From Acetobacter conturbans (lineage in GTDB: Bacteria; Pseudomonadota; Alphaproteobacteria; Acetobacterales; Acetobacteraceae), in the NCBI RefSeq assembly GCF_011516755.1, contig NZ_WOSY01000001.1:420471-484470 (forward strand): a DNA stretch of 64,000 bases, in the 5' to 3' direction. The stretch's first letter is position 1. Each line of letters begins with the position of its first letter. The translations under genes and the position numbers were made by a program. This document shows, in pieces, positions 40,883 to 49,964 of this stretch. The notes beneath the pieces were generated by a model, which made no database searches, was not told the origin of the DNA, and worked only from the letters and a program-made list of their open reading frames with translations.

Positions 40883-42295
40883 TCATCCCGGTGGCTCAAG
40901 ATCAACGAGCTCATCTTCATTGTAATCGAGCAGACTTTGCAGATGTTGCTCACCATCTGCGACAAACAGATCCCGCCCGATGCTGAAAGACAGTTTCTCG
41001 ACACCAAACCGCATTGCACTCACAGATGACCCTGAAAGTCCCATGCTCGGGGTGGCCGAGAAGGTGAAATTGTGAACCGCGGAGAGCAGCGGTGTCATCG
41101 GATCACCGTCATCTTTCGGCAGGAACTGAAACTTCGAACCCAGATAAGGATAACTTCCCAGAAGATCGCTCCGTTCCTGATCTGGTGCCGCAAAGCGATC
41201 ACGCCACAGGGCAATGTGAGGGGCCAGTTTCGCAAGTTCCGGCCGCAGACTCATGTCGATCTGGAAACCCGTTCCAATGATGAGGAAATCAAACCGCATG
41301 TCTCCCTGCGGTGTGGAAACGACCACATCGTTTCCTTCTTCCCGAACGTCATCCCAGGGAGTTCCGGTATGGAACGCGAAGTTTTCATGCGAACGACAAC
41401 GCCAGAACGTGTCCTGTGGTGGAGGCTGGTTCAGATCGTAGATCCGACGCATGAAACGCCAACGAATCAAATCAGGCAGTTCGGAAAAATAGCTGAGGAA
41501 GCCAGAATTTTCCATCCAGCGATAAGGGTTTACCGATGGGATTTTCTTCCGACGCAGGCACAGATCGACACGTAGCGCCCCTGTTTCCAGCGCGGTTGCG
41601 GCGTTATCAAAAGCTGAAGCACCAGCTCCCAGAACACCGATGCGCTTCCCCCGCAACTGTTCGAAATCAATTGGTTCAGACGTGTGGGCGTAGCGTGTCT
41701 TTGGTAATTTTCCGGAGATGAAGGGCGGAATATACCACTCCCCTCCACCCTGAATGCCCGTAGCGAGCACCACTTTTCGCGACCACACCGACCGATGGAC
41801 GCCCTTTTCACAGGTGAAAGTCAGTTTGACCAGCCCATCCTGCCAGTCCATGTCGACCAACTGATGTTCGTTACGAACAGGCAGTTCCAGAACATCCCGC
41901 AACCAGTCGAGATAGGCCTGCCAGTCCTGACGGGGGATCTTGTTGAGATCGCGCCATGCCTGCTCACCATATTTCGCTTCATACCATGATTGCGGCGTCA
42001 GGCTGGGAATCCCGAGATCCGGGCCTGTCACATATTTCGGCGTGCGAAGGGTGATCATCCGGGCGAAGGTGATCCACGGCCCCTCGCCGCCCTTTGGGGC
42101 CATATCGAACATACAGGTATTGGAGATACCTCTGCGCTTCAGGCCGAAGCAGGTCGCGATACCACCCTGCCCCGCACCGATGATGGCCACATCGAGCACA
42201 TTTTCTCCGTCGTGCTGACGGGGGAAACTCCAGTCGCGTGTCGCATACTGAATTTTGGCGAGATCAGCCCGCACACGTCTGTTGAGTTCTTCCAT
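40883..42295 (-). CDS. flavin monooxygenase-like protein, candidate urate hydroxylase
   Basis: 470 residues from ATG 42295. FAD motif VAIIGAGQGGIATCFGLKRRG (~residues 34-55) and a second Rossmann motif GKRIGVLGAGASAFDNAATAL (~residue 215) for NAD(P)H. The C-terminal FLIIGTGFQIDM strand is typical of FMO/thioredoxin-reductase-like flavoproteins. It sits between the purine permease and the LysR regulator. A flavin urate hydroxylase unrelated to HpxO (called HpyO in Xanthomonas) is known. I infer, without an alignment, that this gene may fill that step. Otherwise it is a generic flavin monooxygenase. Confidence 0.75.
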   Translation of the reverse strand: MEELNRRVRADLAKIQYATRDWSFPRQHDGENVLDVAIIGAGQGGIATCFGLKRRGISNTCMFDMAPKGGEGPWITFARMITLRTPKYVTGPDLGIPSLTPQSWYEAKYGEQAWRDLNKIPRQDWQAYLDWLRDVLELPVRNEHQLVDMDWQDGLVKLTFTCEKGVHRSVWSRKVVLATGIQGGGEWYIPPFISGKLPKTRYAHTSEPIDFEQLRGKRIGVLGAGASAFDNAATALETGALRVDLCLRRKKIPSVNPYRWMENSGFLSYFSELPDLIRWRFMRRIYDLNQPPPQDTFWRCRSHENFAFHTGTPWDDVREEGNDVVVSTPQGDMRFDFLIIGTGFQIDMSLRPELAKLAPHIALWRDRFAAPDQERSDLLGSYPYLGSKFQFLPKDDGDPMTPLLSAVHNFTFSATPSMGLSGSSVSAMRFGVEKLSFSIGRDLFVADGEQHLQSLLDYNEDELVDLEPPG

Positions 42296-42371
42296 CACGT
42301 GCCTACCCGTTCCCCAACCCATGCGCCGACAGGAAACCGTACATGTTGCACCGTGGCAGCGCCGCCCAAAC

Positions 42372-42421
42372 CTGAATTAAAGTTTCACATCCGGACCGTT
42401 CTTGTATATCTCTTAATTCAG
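42372..42421. promoter_or_regulatory. 9-bp inverted repeat in the divergent LysR promoter
   Basis: CTGAATTAA (42372-42380) and TTAATTCAG (42413-42421) flank 32 bp in the intergenic region between the flavoprotein gene and the LysR gene. The spacing and AT-rich arms fit a regulator-binding region controlling both genes. Confidence 0.5.
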
Positions 42422-42454
42422 TATAGCGCGTGCGCAAAAAGAGATCAGTGACCA

Positions 42455-43357
42455 ATGCCTGTATTCTCCCGTTTCCTGCGGTATTTCATGAGTGTGGCGC
42501 AGCACGGCTCAATCCGCAAAGCATCCGACGAACTTCATATCGCCGCGTCCGCCATCGACCGCCAGATTCTTCAGGGTGAGCGCACTCTGGACACGCTCCT
42601 TTTCGAGCGACTGCCCTCCGGGTTGCGCCTGACCGCCGCAGGGGAGCTCCTGCTGACGGCTTGCAGCCGGTGGTCACGCGATCTGAACACCATCAAGGCG
42701 CAACTGGACAGCCTGAAAGGACTTCGACAGGGCAACGTGGATATTCTCATCCCCGACGCCCTGACAAAAGGCTTCCTTCCCACACTGCTCGCCCGTCTGC
42801 GCCAGACCCACCCCGGCATTCTCGTCAGCCTGCATATTCGCAAAAGCCAGAACATGGGCGAACTGCTCGTGAAGGGGCATGCCGACTTCGCGCTCATGTT
42901 CAATCCCGGCCACATGAAGGAACTGACGGTCCGCGCTCACAAGGACGTTCCTCTCGGCTTCGTCGTGCTTCCGGATCATCCGATTGCGGCGCTGACCGAA
43001 GGCCGTTTCAGTCTGGCGACCGAATATCCAACCATCATTCCCACACCGCCGCTGGCGCTCTGGCGGCCAATTGGACTTCTGGAAGCCGAGACGGGCGTGA
43101 AAATCGCTACTGTCGCACGAGCCGACAACATCCAGATGATCAAGTCACTGGTACAGGAAGGGGTCGGGATTGGAATTCTGAGCTATCTCGACGCCTATGA
43201 TGAAATTCAGCGCAAGCAACTCGCCTTCGTGCCCATCACGAACAAGAAGCTTCTACCATTGAGTCTCGCGCTCTGCGTGGACCGGTCCCGGCAACTGTCG
43301 GCAGCGGCGCGTTTCATCATGACCGAGATCGAGAATTTCCTCGGACAGAAATTATAA
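42455..43357 (+). CDS. LysR family transcriptional regulator
   Basis: 300 residues. N-terminal winged helix (LRYFMSVAQHGSIRKASDELHIAASAIDRQILQGERTLDT; residues 5-65) and a C-terminal periplasmic-binding-like effector domain (GNVDILIPDAL..., EGVGIGILSYLDAY). It is divergent from the flavoprotein/permease genes and convergent with hpxZ, overlapping its end by 6 bp. By position it is the likely regulator of purine catabolism here; the inducer is unknown. Confidence 0.9.
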   Translation: MPVFSRFLRYFMSVAQHGSIRKASDELHIAASAIDRQILQGERTLDTLLFERLPSGLRLTAAGELLLTACSRWSRDLNTIKAQLDSLKGLRQGNVDILIPDALTKGFLPTLLARLRQTHPGILVSLHIRKSQNMGELLVKGHADFALMFNPGHMKELTVRAHKDVPLGFVVLPDHPIAALTEGRFSLATEYPTIIPTPPLALWRPIGLLEAETGVKIATVARADNIQMIKSLVQEGVGIGILSYLDAYDEIQRKQLAFVPITNKKLLPLSLALCVDRSRQLSAAARFIMTEIENFLGQKL

Positions 43358-43759
43358 GGCAGCAGGTGTTTCAGTTTCCGGTTTATCAGCCATGATCGAG
43401 ACATGCGCGGCCAGAATCTTCCAGCCATTATCAGTCAATATCCATGTCTGCATCTGTCGTCCGATGCGCGCACTTCCGTCACGCTGGAATTCAAGACTGA
43501 CGACCGCCATCGACTGATCGACACATGTGACATGCCGTCTCAGGACTTTCCGCGAAGGGGAGCCGCCCTGACGAGCCCGTCTGAACGCGGCAATTTCGTC
43601 GGAACCGTAAAGATTTTCTCCAACGCCATAGCGCACCACCTCCGGGCCATCCCAGAAAAACGCATCCAGCGCCCTCACGTCATTTTCAGCAAGAGCCTGC
43701 TCATACAGATCCGAGTATCTTGTTACGCTTTCAATGGTTTTCTCATCATTGAAAATCAT
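43352..43759 (-). CDS. hpxZ: oxalurate catabolism protein HpxZ
   Basis: 135 residues from ATG 43759 (MIFNDEKTIESVTRYSDLYEQAL). NTF2-like cone fold of the DUF3225/HpxZ family: LDAFFWDGPEVVRYGVGENLYGSDEIAAFRRAR and WKILAAHVS. The Klebsiella hpxWXYZ operon encodes the same protein, with no defined activity. Here it is split off and transcribed divergently from hpxXYW. Its stop overlaps that of lysR. Confidence 0.88.
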   Translation of the reverse strand: MIFNDEKTIESVTRYSDLYEQALAENDVRALDAFFWDGPEVVRYGVGENLYGSDEIAAFRRARQGGSPSRKVLRRHVTCVDQSMAVVSLEFQRDGSARIGRQMQTWILTDNGWKILAAHVSIMADKPETETPAAL

Positions 43760-44244
43760 TTTTTCATTCCATTCGAAAAATATGCATTGAGCCAAACGCG
43801 GGTTTTTCAGCGTTTTCTCAACCTGAAGACGGGCCCTGTTCGCACCTCACTGCCTGAAAGATAGCGGTAGTTTCCAACAGGCACGGCAGCATGTGCCCTC
43901 CGGGAAGACGACAGGCCCACTGTCGGGCATGAATATGGTCTCGCACAAGATGTTTCCAGGCAAGAGCGATCCACCACAAGAGAGGAATGGTCGTTCTTTT
44001 CCTGCTGCAGCACACGCAGGTCCCCAACCTCAAAAAAGCAACGGAATGTTGTTTTTTTTGCTTTTGAGAGAACACGTTACTCCGGCCTATAGTGCGAGCG
44101 CACACAGTTCCAAATGGAGCTGATCATCGTTCCGGCGTCGGATGACAGGACACAAAACCCGCTTATGCCATCTCCTTCTGTTTCTGGCTCCGACAGGGCA
44201 TTACGCGTTGAAACCCCGAAAGCCCCTCGCAGGAGAGCCGACTG
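43760..44244. promoter_or_regulatory. 485-bp divergent intergenic region hpxZ / hpxX
   Basis: It separates hpxZ (minus) from the long hpxX-uraH operon (plus) and should carry both promoters. Short minus-strand frames inside (43807-44105) have no family match. T-rich tract GTTTTTTTTGCTTTTG at about 44050. No repeat of the CTGAATTAA element was found. Confidence 0.45.
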
Positions 44245-44433
44245 ATGACTGACCTCAAGCCGGAAGATATTGCCATCATTCAGGCCCGTGCAGCGTCCAT
44301 CAATCTTGAAATTCCACCGGATTTCCTTCGCGGCGTGATGGATAACACTGCGTTGCTCACGAGTTTCGCTGATCTGCTGGAGCATTATCCCCTTGCAGAT
44401 ACCTGCGAGGCTGCCGGAGATTACATCCCATGA
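44245..44433 (+). CDS. hpxX: AtzG/HpxX-like small subunit (DUF4089)
   Basis: 62 residues (MTDLKPEDIAIIQARAASINLEIPP). DUF4089 proteins resemble GatC and AtzG: two helices that wrap around a partner amidase (the pattern LEIPPDFLRGVMDNTALLTSFADLLEHYPL fits). The ATG of hpxY overlaps its stop (ATGA). It is the first gene of the plus-strand ureide operon and is presumably required for folding or stability of HpxY. Confidence 0.85.
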   Translation: MTDLKPEDIAIIQARAASINLEIPPDFLRGVMDNTALLTSFADLLEHYPLADTCEAAGDYIP

Positions 44434-45779
44434 ACCGCTTTGCCACGGTTCGGCAGATTGCCGCCGCGATTCATTCCGGAGAGGTTAATGCCAGAAAAGT
44501 CATTGAAAACACTTTGGAGGTATTGAATCGAGAAGATCGGAACATTCACAGCGTAACGCATATCCTGACCCATGAAGCACTCACACAGGCGGATGCCATC
44601 GACGCACTACGGGCATCCGGCGCGACACTTCCTCCTCTCGCCGGCGTTCCATTTGGAGTGAAGGATCTGTTCGACGTCACCGGTCATGTGACCACGGCAG
44701 GCTCGATCGTTCTCAGGAACAATCCACCGGCACAACAGGATGCAGTCGTCGTTCAGCGCCTGAAAGCTGCGGGGGCCATCCCTGTCGCAACGCTGAACAT
44801 GGATGAATTCGCCTATGGTTTTGCAACGGAGAACGCCCATTACGGCGTTACCTTCAATCCGCGTGACACAACACGCATGGCCGGTGGATCATCGGGGGGC
44901 TCTGCCGCCGCTGTCGCCGCGGGCTTTCTGCCGTTCACGCTCGGCTCCGATACGAACGGGTCCATTCGCGTGCCCGCCGCCCTGTGTGGGGTGTGGGGAC
45001 TAAAATCCACCCTCGGGCGGCTTCCGTGCGAAGGCGCGTATCCGTTTTCGTCAAGTCTTGATGTTGTCGGACATTTTTCCAACACACTGGACGATCTCAT
45101 CACGACATTTCATGTCATGGATAATACGTTTCCTGATCCGGAACCCGCCTTTGCCGCTCTGAGGATCGCCCGTCTGGGCGGCTGGTTCGCCACCAACCTG
45201 TCCGGCCCTTACAGAAACGCTCTGGATAAGGTCTGTGCTGAACTCGCAGTGCGCCATACGGTGGAGCTTCCGGAAGTCGCCACAGCCCGCGCTGCCTCTT
45301 TCCTTATTACGGCAGCGGAAGGCGGAAACCTGCATCTGCCGCGCCTTCGCAAACAGGCCGCCGAATATGATCCTGCCACCAGCGACCGGCTTCTGGCCGG
45401 GGCCATGCTGCCAGCCGACACCTATCTCCGCGCGCAGAGATTCCGGCGCTGGTTCCGTGCACAGGTCCATGCCCTGTTCCGTGATGAAGCTGACGTTCTG
45501 ATCGCTCCAGCCGTGATGTGCGAAGCCCCGCGACGGGACGAGGCCTCCGTGACCGTGAATGGCAAGAACCTTTCCGCCCGCGCCAATCTCGGACTTTACA
45601 CCCAGCCACTCAGCCTGCCCGGCCTGCCGGTGCTGGCCGTCCCTCTCCGCAATCCCGGTGGATTGCCGCTCGGTCTTCAGCTCGTGGCCGCGCCGGACAG
45701 GGAGGCATCCCTTTTCGCCGTGGCGCGTCAACTGGAAAGAAGTGGACTTTCGGGCTACTCCTCTTCAACAAAAGACTGA
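44430..45779 (+). CDS. hpxY: AtzE/HpxY-type amidase, probable oxalurate amidohydrolase
   Basis: 449 residues. Amidase-signature fold with a complete Ser-cisSer-Lys triad: Lys78 (GVPFGVKDL), Ser154 (AGGSSGGS) and Ser178 (GSDTNGSIRVPA). AtzE of the same group hydrolyses 1-carboxybiuret together with AtzG. HpxXY in Klebsiella is placed in oxalurate breakdown. Oxalurate made by the ureidoglycine transaminase encoded downstream would be converted to oxamate. The exact substrate is inferred from context. Confidence 0.85.
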   Translation: MNRFATVRQIAAAIHSGEVNARKVIENTLEVLNREDRNIHSVTHILTHEALTQADAIDALRASGATLPPLAGVPFGVKDLFDVTGHVTTAGSIVLRNNPPAQQDAVVVQRLKAAGAIPVATLNMDEFAYGFATENAHYGVTFNPRDTTRMAGGSSGGSAAAVAAGFLPFTLGSDTNGSIRVPAALCGVWGLKSTLGRLPCEGAYPFSSSLDVVGHFSNTLDDLITTFHVMDNTFPDPEPAFAALRIARLGGWFATNLSGPYRNALDKVCAELAVRHTVELPEVATARAASFLITAAEGGNLHLPRLRKQAAEYDPATSDRLLAGAMLPADTYLRAQRFRRWFRAQVHALFRDEADVLIAPAVMCEAPRRDEASVTVNGKNLSARANLGLYTQPLSLPGLPVLAVPLRNPGGLPLGLQLVAAPDREASLFAVARQLERSGLSGYSSSTKD

Positions 45780-45814
45780 CCCACAGACAACAAAAACAAG
45801 AAAGGCGGCAGGAC

Positions 45815-47410
45815 ATGCTGCATACGGCGCGCTCCCTGCGCGGGATGGTCACTGCCCCCCACCACCTTGCCTCGCAGGCAGGGCTGGAGATTTTGCGTGC
45901 AGGTGGGTCCGCCATCGAAGCCGTGGTCGCCACGGCCGCCGCGCTTGCCGTTGTTTACCCTCATATGACGGCGATCGGTGGTGATGCATTCTGGCTGATT
46001 GCCTGGCCAGATGGACACACCGAGACCATCGACGCCTGCGGGGCGGCAGCGGCGACGGCCGATCTGGAACTGTATCGAAAAGCGGGACACAAAACCGTTC
46101 CATGGCGTGGTCCGCTGGCCGCCAATACGGTCGCGGGCACCATTTCCGGATGGGCAAAGGCGCTGGAACTGGCCGAAAAAGCGCGCGGGTCGGTCCTGCC
46201 GCTGGAACAGATCCTTGCCGAAGCGATCCATCATGCCGAGGCAGGCGTGCCCGTCACCGCAGGAGGGGCGGCGCTTGCCCGGGAAAAATCGGCGGAACTG
46301 GCAGCCGTGCCCGGTTATGCCGCCATTTTCGAGCCACAGGGCCGACCACTGGAAGAAGGCGACATCCTTCGCAATCCAGCCCTTGGTGCGACCTTGCGCG
46401 AACTTGCCGCCTCCGGTTTGCAGGATTTTTATCACGGGTCTCTCGCACAGCGCATCGCTGCCGATCTGGAGACCGTCGGCAGCCCGGTAAGCGCCCGGGA
46501 CCTTGCAATCCACCGCGCACAACTGCGCCCCCCCCTTTCGGTGCCGATCAAAGGTGCGACGCTCTACAACATGGCCCCTCCGACGCAAGGCGTTGCATCT
46601 CTTCTGATCCTCGCTTTGTTTGACAGACTGAAAGCCGATGCAGGTGAAAGTTTCGCGCATATTCATGGACTGATCGAAGCGACTAAGCAGGCGTTTCGCT
46701 ACCGTGACACTCATGTGGGCGACCCGGCCTACATGACGACCGAAGCGCAGCATCTGCTGGACGATCCTGCCGCGCTGGACGCCATGGCCTCCGCCATCGA
46801 CCTGCAGCGTGCCGCGCCATGGCCGCATCCCTCGCAGGCAGGAGACACTGTCTGGATGGGCGCGGTCGATGCCAGCGGGCTCGCCGTCAGCATGATCCAG
46901 AGCACCTATTTCGAGTTCGGATCGGGCGTCGTGCTACCGCAGACAGGCATCGTCTGGCAGAATCGGGGCGCCAGCTTCCGTCTCGTCGAAGACGGGTGGA
47001 ATGCACTCAAACCCGGTCGCAAGCCGTTCCACACACTGAACCCCGCCGCCGCCCGCTTCGATGACGGACGGGTCATGGTCTACGGCACGATGGGCGGTGA
47101 AGGACAACCGCAGACGCAGGCTGCCGTGTTCTCGCGTTATGCCCGTTACGGCATGGGGCTTCAGGCTGCCGTCACCGCGCCCCGCTGGCTGCTGGGCCGT
47201 ACATGGGGACAGGAAAGCGTGACGCTGAAATATGAAGACCGCTTCGACCCGGACCTGATCGCGCAACTCGGGGCGGCGGGACATGCCATCGAACGTGTGG
47301 CGCCGTTCACGTCCATGATGGGCCATGCGGGGGCTCTTGTCCGTCATCCGAACGGGGTCATCGAAGGGGCGGCCGATCCGCGCAGCGATGGAGGCGTCGC
47401 GGCATGGTAA
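45815..47410 (+). CDS. hpxW: oxamate amidohydrolase, Ntn-hydrolase (gamma-glutamyltransferase-like)
   Basis: 531 residues from ATG 45815; the open frame extends 99 codons upstream but overlaps hpxY. Fold of the gamma-glutamyltransferase family: MVTAPHHLASQAGLEILRAGGSAIEA at the N-terminus and the autoprocessing site before Thr345 (QAGDTVWMGAVDASG), which would become the N-terminal nucleophile. Klebsiella HpxW is reported to hydrolyse oxamate to oxalate and ammonia. No signal peptide, consistent with a cytoplasmic role. The gene ends 7 bp inside allC. Confidence 0.87.
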   Translation: MLHTARSLRGMVTAPHHLASQAGLEILRAGGSAIEAVVATAAALAVVYPHMTAIGGDAFWLIAWPDGHTETIDACGAAAATADLELYRKAGHKTVPWRGPLAANTVAGTISGWAKALELAEKARGSVLPLEQILAEAIHHAEAGVPVTAGGAALAREKSAELAAVPGYAAIFEPQGRPLEEGDILRNPALGATLRELAASGLQDFYHGSLAQRIAADLETVGSPVSARDLAIHRAQLRPPLSVPIKGATLYNMAPPTQGVASLLILALFDRLKADAGESFAHIHGLIEATKQAFRYRDTHVGDPAYMTTEAQHLLDDPAALDAMASAIDLQRAAPWPHPSQAGDTVWMGAVDASGLAVSMIQSTYFEFGSGVVLPQTGIVWQNRGASFRLVEDGWNALKPGRKPFHTLNPAAARFDDGRVMVYGTMGGEGQPQTQAAVFSRYARYGMGLQAAVTAPRWLLGRTWGQESVTLKYEDRFDPDLIAQLGAAGHAIERVAPFTSMMGHAGALVRHPNGVIEGAADPRSDGGVAAW

Positions 47411-48705
47411 AGGCCGCACTGACACCGGGAGAGCGCGCCGTCGCCCGGTGCGATGTCCTCGGCGAACCGCCGTTCAGCGATGAGAGCGGACTGCTCTATC
47501 GCCCCTGGCTGGGACCGGGCTTCATTGCCACTGTCGAAGCCATTTCGAACTGGATGCGGCAGGCTGGGATGAGCGTGCGGCAGGATTCCGCCGCCAATCT
47601 GATCGGACGTTACGAAGGTACCACACCGGACGCCCGTGCCCTGCTGTTCGGCTCGCATCTGGATTCCGTTCGCGATGGCGGTCGCTATGACGGCATGCTC
47701 GGTGTCATCGCGGCGCTTGAAGTGGTGGCCGGGTTTCACGAACGGGGCGAACGTTTTCCCTTCGCCATCGAGATCATCGGCTTTGGTGATGAGGAGGGCT
47801 CGCGCTTTCCTATCACCATGCTGACAACGCGCGCCCTCGCGGGCGTTCTGGAAGAGGACGATCCTGTCGCGGCTTTTGCCGAGCTGCGCGATGCGGACGG
47901 CATCACTGTCGAGCAGGCCCTGGCCGGGGTGGGTCTGACACCGCGCGGCATGGCAACCGCCCGTCGCCGGAAGGAAGACGTTCTGGCCTATGTCGAGGCC
48001 CATATCGAGCAGGGTCCGGTCCTCGAAGCGGAAGGGCGCGCGCTGGGGGTGGTCAGCGCCATCGCTGCCCAGCGTCGCTTTGAAGTGAAACTGCACGGAC
48101 AGGCTGGTCACGCCGGAACGATGGCCATGTCCCTCCGGCGGGATGCCTTGACGGCAGCAGCCGAAATGGTGCTCGCAGTCGAACGGATCGCTTCCGCAGG
48201 GGACGACCGGGAGGGACTGGTGGCGACCGTCGGCTCGCTGCGAACATGGCCCGGTGTCGTGAACGTGGTGCCGGGAGATGTGACCTTCACTCTCGATATC
48301 CGCGCCGGAACCATTGCCCGTCGGGATGTCACCGTGACCGAGATCCTGACAGCACTTGAAGATACCGCCACCCGGCGCAGTATCGAGATGGAGATCCTTC
48401 CCCGGGAAAATCTTCTTCCCTCGCCCTGCGATCCGCATCTCATGACCCGGCTGGAAACAGCCGTCGCGGACGTAACCGGCCAGCCTGCTCGCGTGCTGGT
48501 CAGCGGCGCGGGCCATGACGCCATGATCATGGCGCGGCTGGTGCCGATGGCGATGCTGTTCATCCGCTGCGAGCGGGGCATCAGCCATAATCCCGCCGAG
48601 GCCGTCATGGCCGAGGATGTGAACGAAGCCATCACCGCGCTGACTCGCTTTGTCAGGCTTTTTGCCGAAGATTACAGCAAGACCCAAGGGAGACACTCCT
48701 CATGA
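47404..48705 (+). CDS. allC: allantoate amidohydrolase (M20 family)
   Basis: 433 residues. The di-metal M20 motifs are visible: GSHLDSVRDGGRYDGMLG, GDEEGSRF, AHIEQGPVLEAEGR, GQAGHAGTMAMSLRRDA, SGAGHDAM and GISHNPAE. It releases ammonia and CO2 from allantoate to give (S)-ureidoglycine. N-carbamoyl-L-amino-acid hydrolases are close relatives, but the operon favours allantoate. The stop overlaps the next ATG (ATGA). Confidence 0.88.
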   Translation: MVKAALTPGERAVARCDVLGEPPFSDESGLLYRPWLGPGFIATVEAISNWMRQAGMSVRQDSAANLIGRYEGTTPDARALLFGSHLDSVRDGGRYDGMLGVIAALEVVAGFHERGERFPFAIEIIGFGDEEGSRFPITMLTTRALAGVLEEDDPVAAFAELRDADGITVEQALAGVGLTPRGMATARRRKEDVLAYVEAHIEQGPVLEAEGRALGVVSAIAAQRRFEVKLHGQAGHAGTMAMSLRRDALTAAAEMVLAVERIASAGDDREGLVATVGSLRTWPGVVNVVPGDVTFTLDIRAGTIARRDVTVTEILTALEDTATRRSIEMEILPRENLLPSPCDPHLMTRLETAVADVTGQPARVLVSGAGHDAMIMARLVPMAMLFIRCERGISHNPAEAVMAEDVNEAITALTRFVRLFAEDYSKTQGRHSS

Positions 48706-49964
48706 CCGTGCCCGTTTTCGGCCAGATCGATCCGCCTCAGCGCCTGTTGATGGGGCCGGGGCCGGTCAACGTCCACCCGCGTGTGCTGCGGGCGATGAGC
48801 GCGGACATGCTCGGGCAGTTCGACCCCGAGATGACGACCTACATGAACGAAACGATGGCGCTCTATCGGGACGTGTTCATGACGCGAAACCGCTGGACGT
48901 TCCTGATCGACGGCACGGCCCGTGCTGGCATCGAGGCGGCGCTGGTGTCACTGCTGGAGCCCGGCATGCGGGTGCTGATCGTGCGCGCAGGACGGTTCGG
49001 GCTGCTGCTGTCCGAGATCGCGGAGCGTATCGGCGCTGACATTCGCACGCTTGATCTTGAGTGGGGAGAAGTCGCTTCTCTGGAAGCGATTGAAGCCGCC
49101 TTCAAGGAACACAAGCCGCGCGTCTTCGCCTGCATCCACGGCGACACCTCCACGACCACGGCGCAGCCTCTCGAAGGGTTGGGCGATCTCTGCCGTCAGT
49201 ATGATGTGCTGTCCTATGTGGACGCGACCGCCACGCTCGGCGGCATGCCGGTCGATGTGGATGGTTACAGACTGGATATCGTCACTGCCGGCCTGCAGAA
49301 ATGCATGGGGGGACCGCCGGGTTCTTCCCCCATCACGATTTCCGACCGCGCAGCAGAGCACATCTTCAGCCGTCGCCATGTGGAGAAAGGCATTCGCGGC
49401 ACGGATGCCGACGATGGCTATGGAGTCCGGATCAGTTCCAACTATTTCGATCTGGCGATGGTCATGGACTACTGGTCCGAGCGACGCCTGAACCACCACA
49501 CCGAAGCCACGACCATGCTGTACGGTGCACGGGAATGCGGTCGTGTGATGCTGGAAGAAGGCCTCAAGCATCGCTTCAACCGTCATCACGCTGCCGGTTC
49601 CGCCATGACGGCGGGGCTACGCGCTCTTGGCCTGCGGGTGTTCGGACACGATGCCTACCGCATGACCAACGTGACCGGTGTGTGGATTCCTGACGGTGTG
49701 AATGGCGAGGCCGTGCGCCACCGGATGCGGGAGGATTTCGAGATCGAGATCGGTACTGCCTTCGGGCCGCTGGCCGGGAAGATCTGGCGTATCGGCGCGA
49801 TGGGCTACAACGCGATGAAGCACAAGGTCCTGCTCACACTCGGCGCGCTGGAAAGCGTGCTGGCGGCGGAAGGCTACGCCGTGCCGCGCGGCGCGGGTGT
49901 GGACGCGGCGCTGGTCGCGTGGAACCATGCGCTCCCCGATGCACTGAAGGCCAAAGACGCATGA
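48702..49964 (+). CDS. pucG: (S)-ureidoglycine-glyoxylate aminotransferase
   Basis: 420 residues. Class V PLP fold with LMGPGPVNVHPRVL at the N-terminus and Lys200 in GLQKCMGGPPG as Schiff-base lysine. AGXT-type enzymes include alanine-, serine- and ureidoglycine-glyoxylate transaminases. Its position between allC and puuE and the downstream-acting HpxXYW genes indicate ureidoglycine + glyoxylate giving oxalurate + glycine. Close in layout to Bacillus PucG and Klebsiella HpxJ. Confidence 0.86.
   Translation: MTVPVFGQIDPPQRLLMGPGPVNVHPRVLRAMSADMLGQFDPEMTTYMNETMALYRDVFMTRNRWTFLIDGTARAGIEAALVSLLEPGMRVLIVRAGRFGLLLSEIAERIGADIRTLDLEWGEVASLEAIEAAFKEHKPRVFACIHGDTSTTTAQPLEGLGDLCRQYDVLSYVDATATLGGMPVDVDGYRLDIVTAGLQKCMGGPPGSSPITISDRAAEHIFSRRHVEKGIRGTDADDGYGVRISSNYFDLAMVMDYWSERRLNHHTEATTMLYGARECGRVMLEEGLKHRFNRHHAAGSAMTAGLRALGLRVFGHDAYRMTNVTGVWIPDGVNGEAVRHRMREDFEIEIGTAFGPLAGKIWRIGAMGYNAMKHKVLLTLGALESVLAAEGYAVPRGAGVDAALVAWNHALPDALKAKDA

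Noticed and set aside
44030..44110. CRISPR-like or direct repeat array in the hpxZ-hpxX gap
   Set aside because: Only T-rich low-complexity sequence is present, with no repeated spacer structure. No CRISPR array was seen anywhere in the window.
45518..45814. N-terminal extension of hpxW by 99 codons
   Set aside because: It overlaps hpxY. The extension is Arg/Pro-rich and unlike the family, whereas ATG 45815 begins at the conserved N-terminus.
47344..48696. 450-residue minus-strand frame
   Set aside because: Antisense shadow of allC, whose metal-binding motifs are intact.
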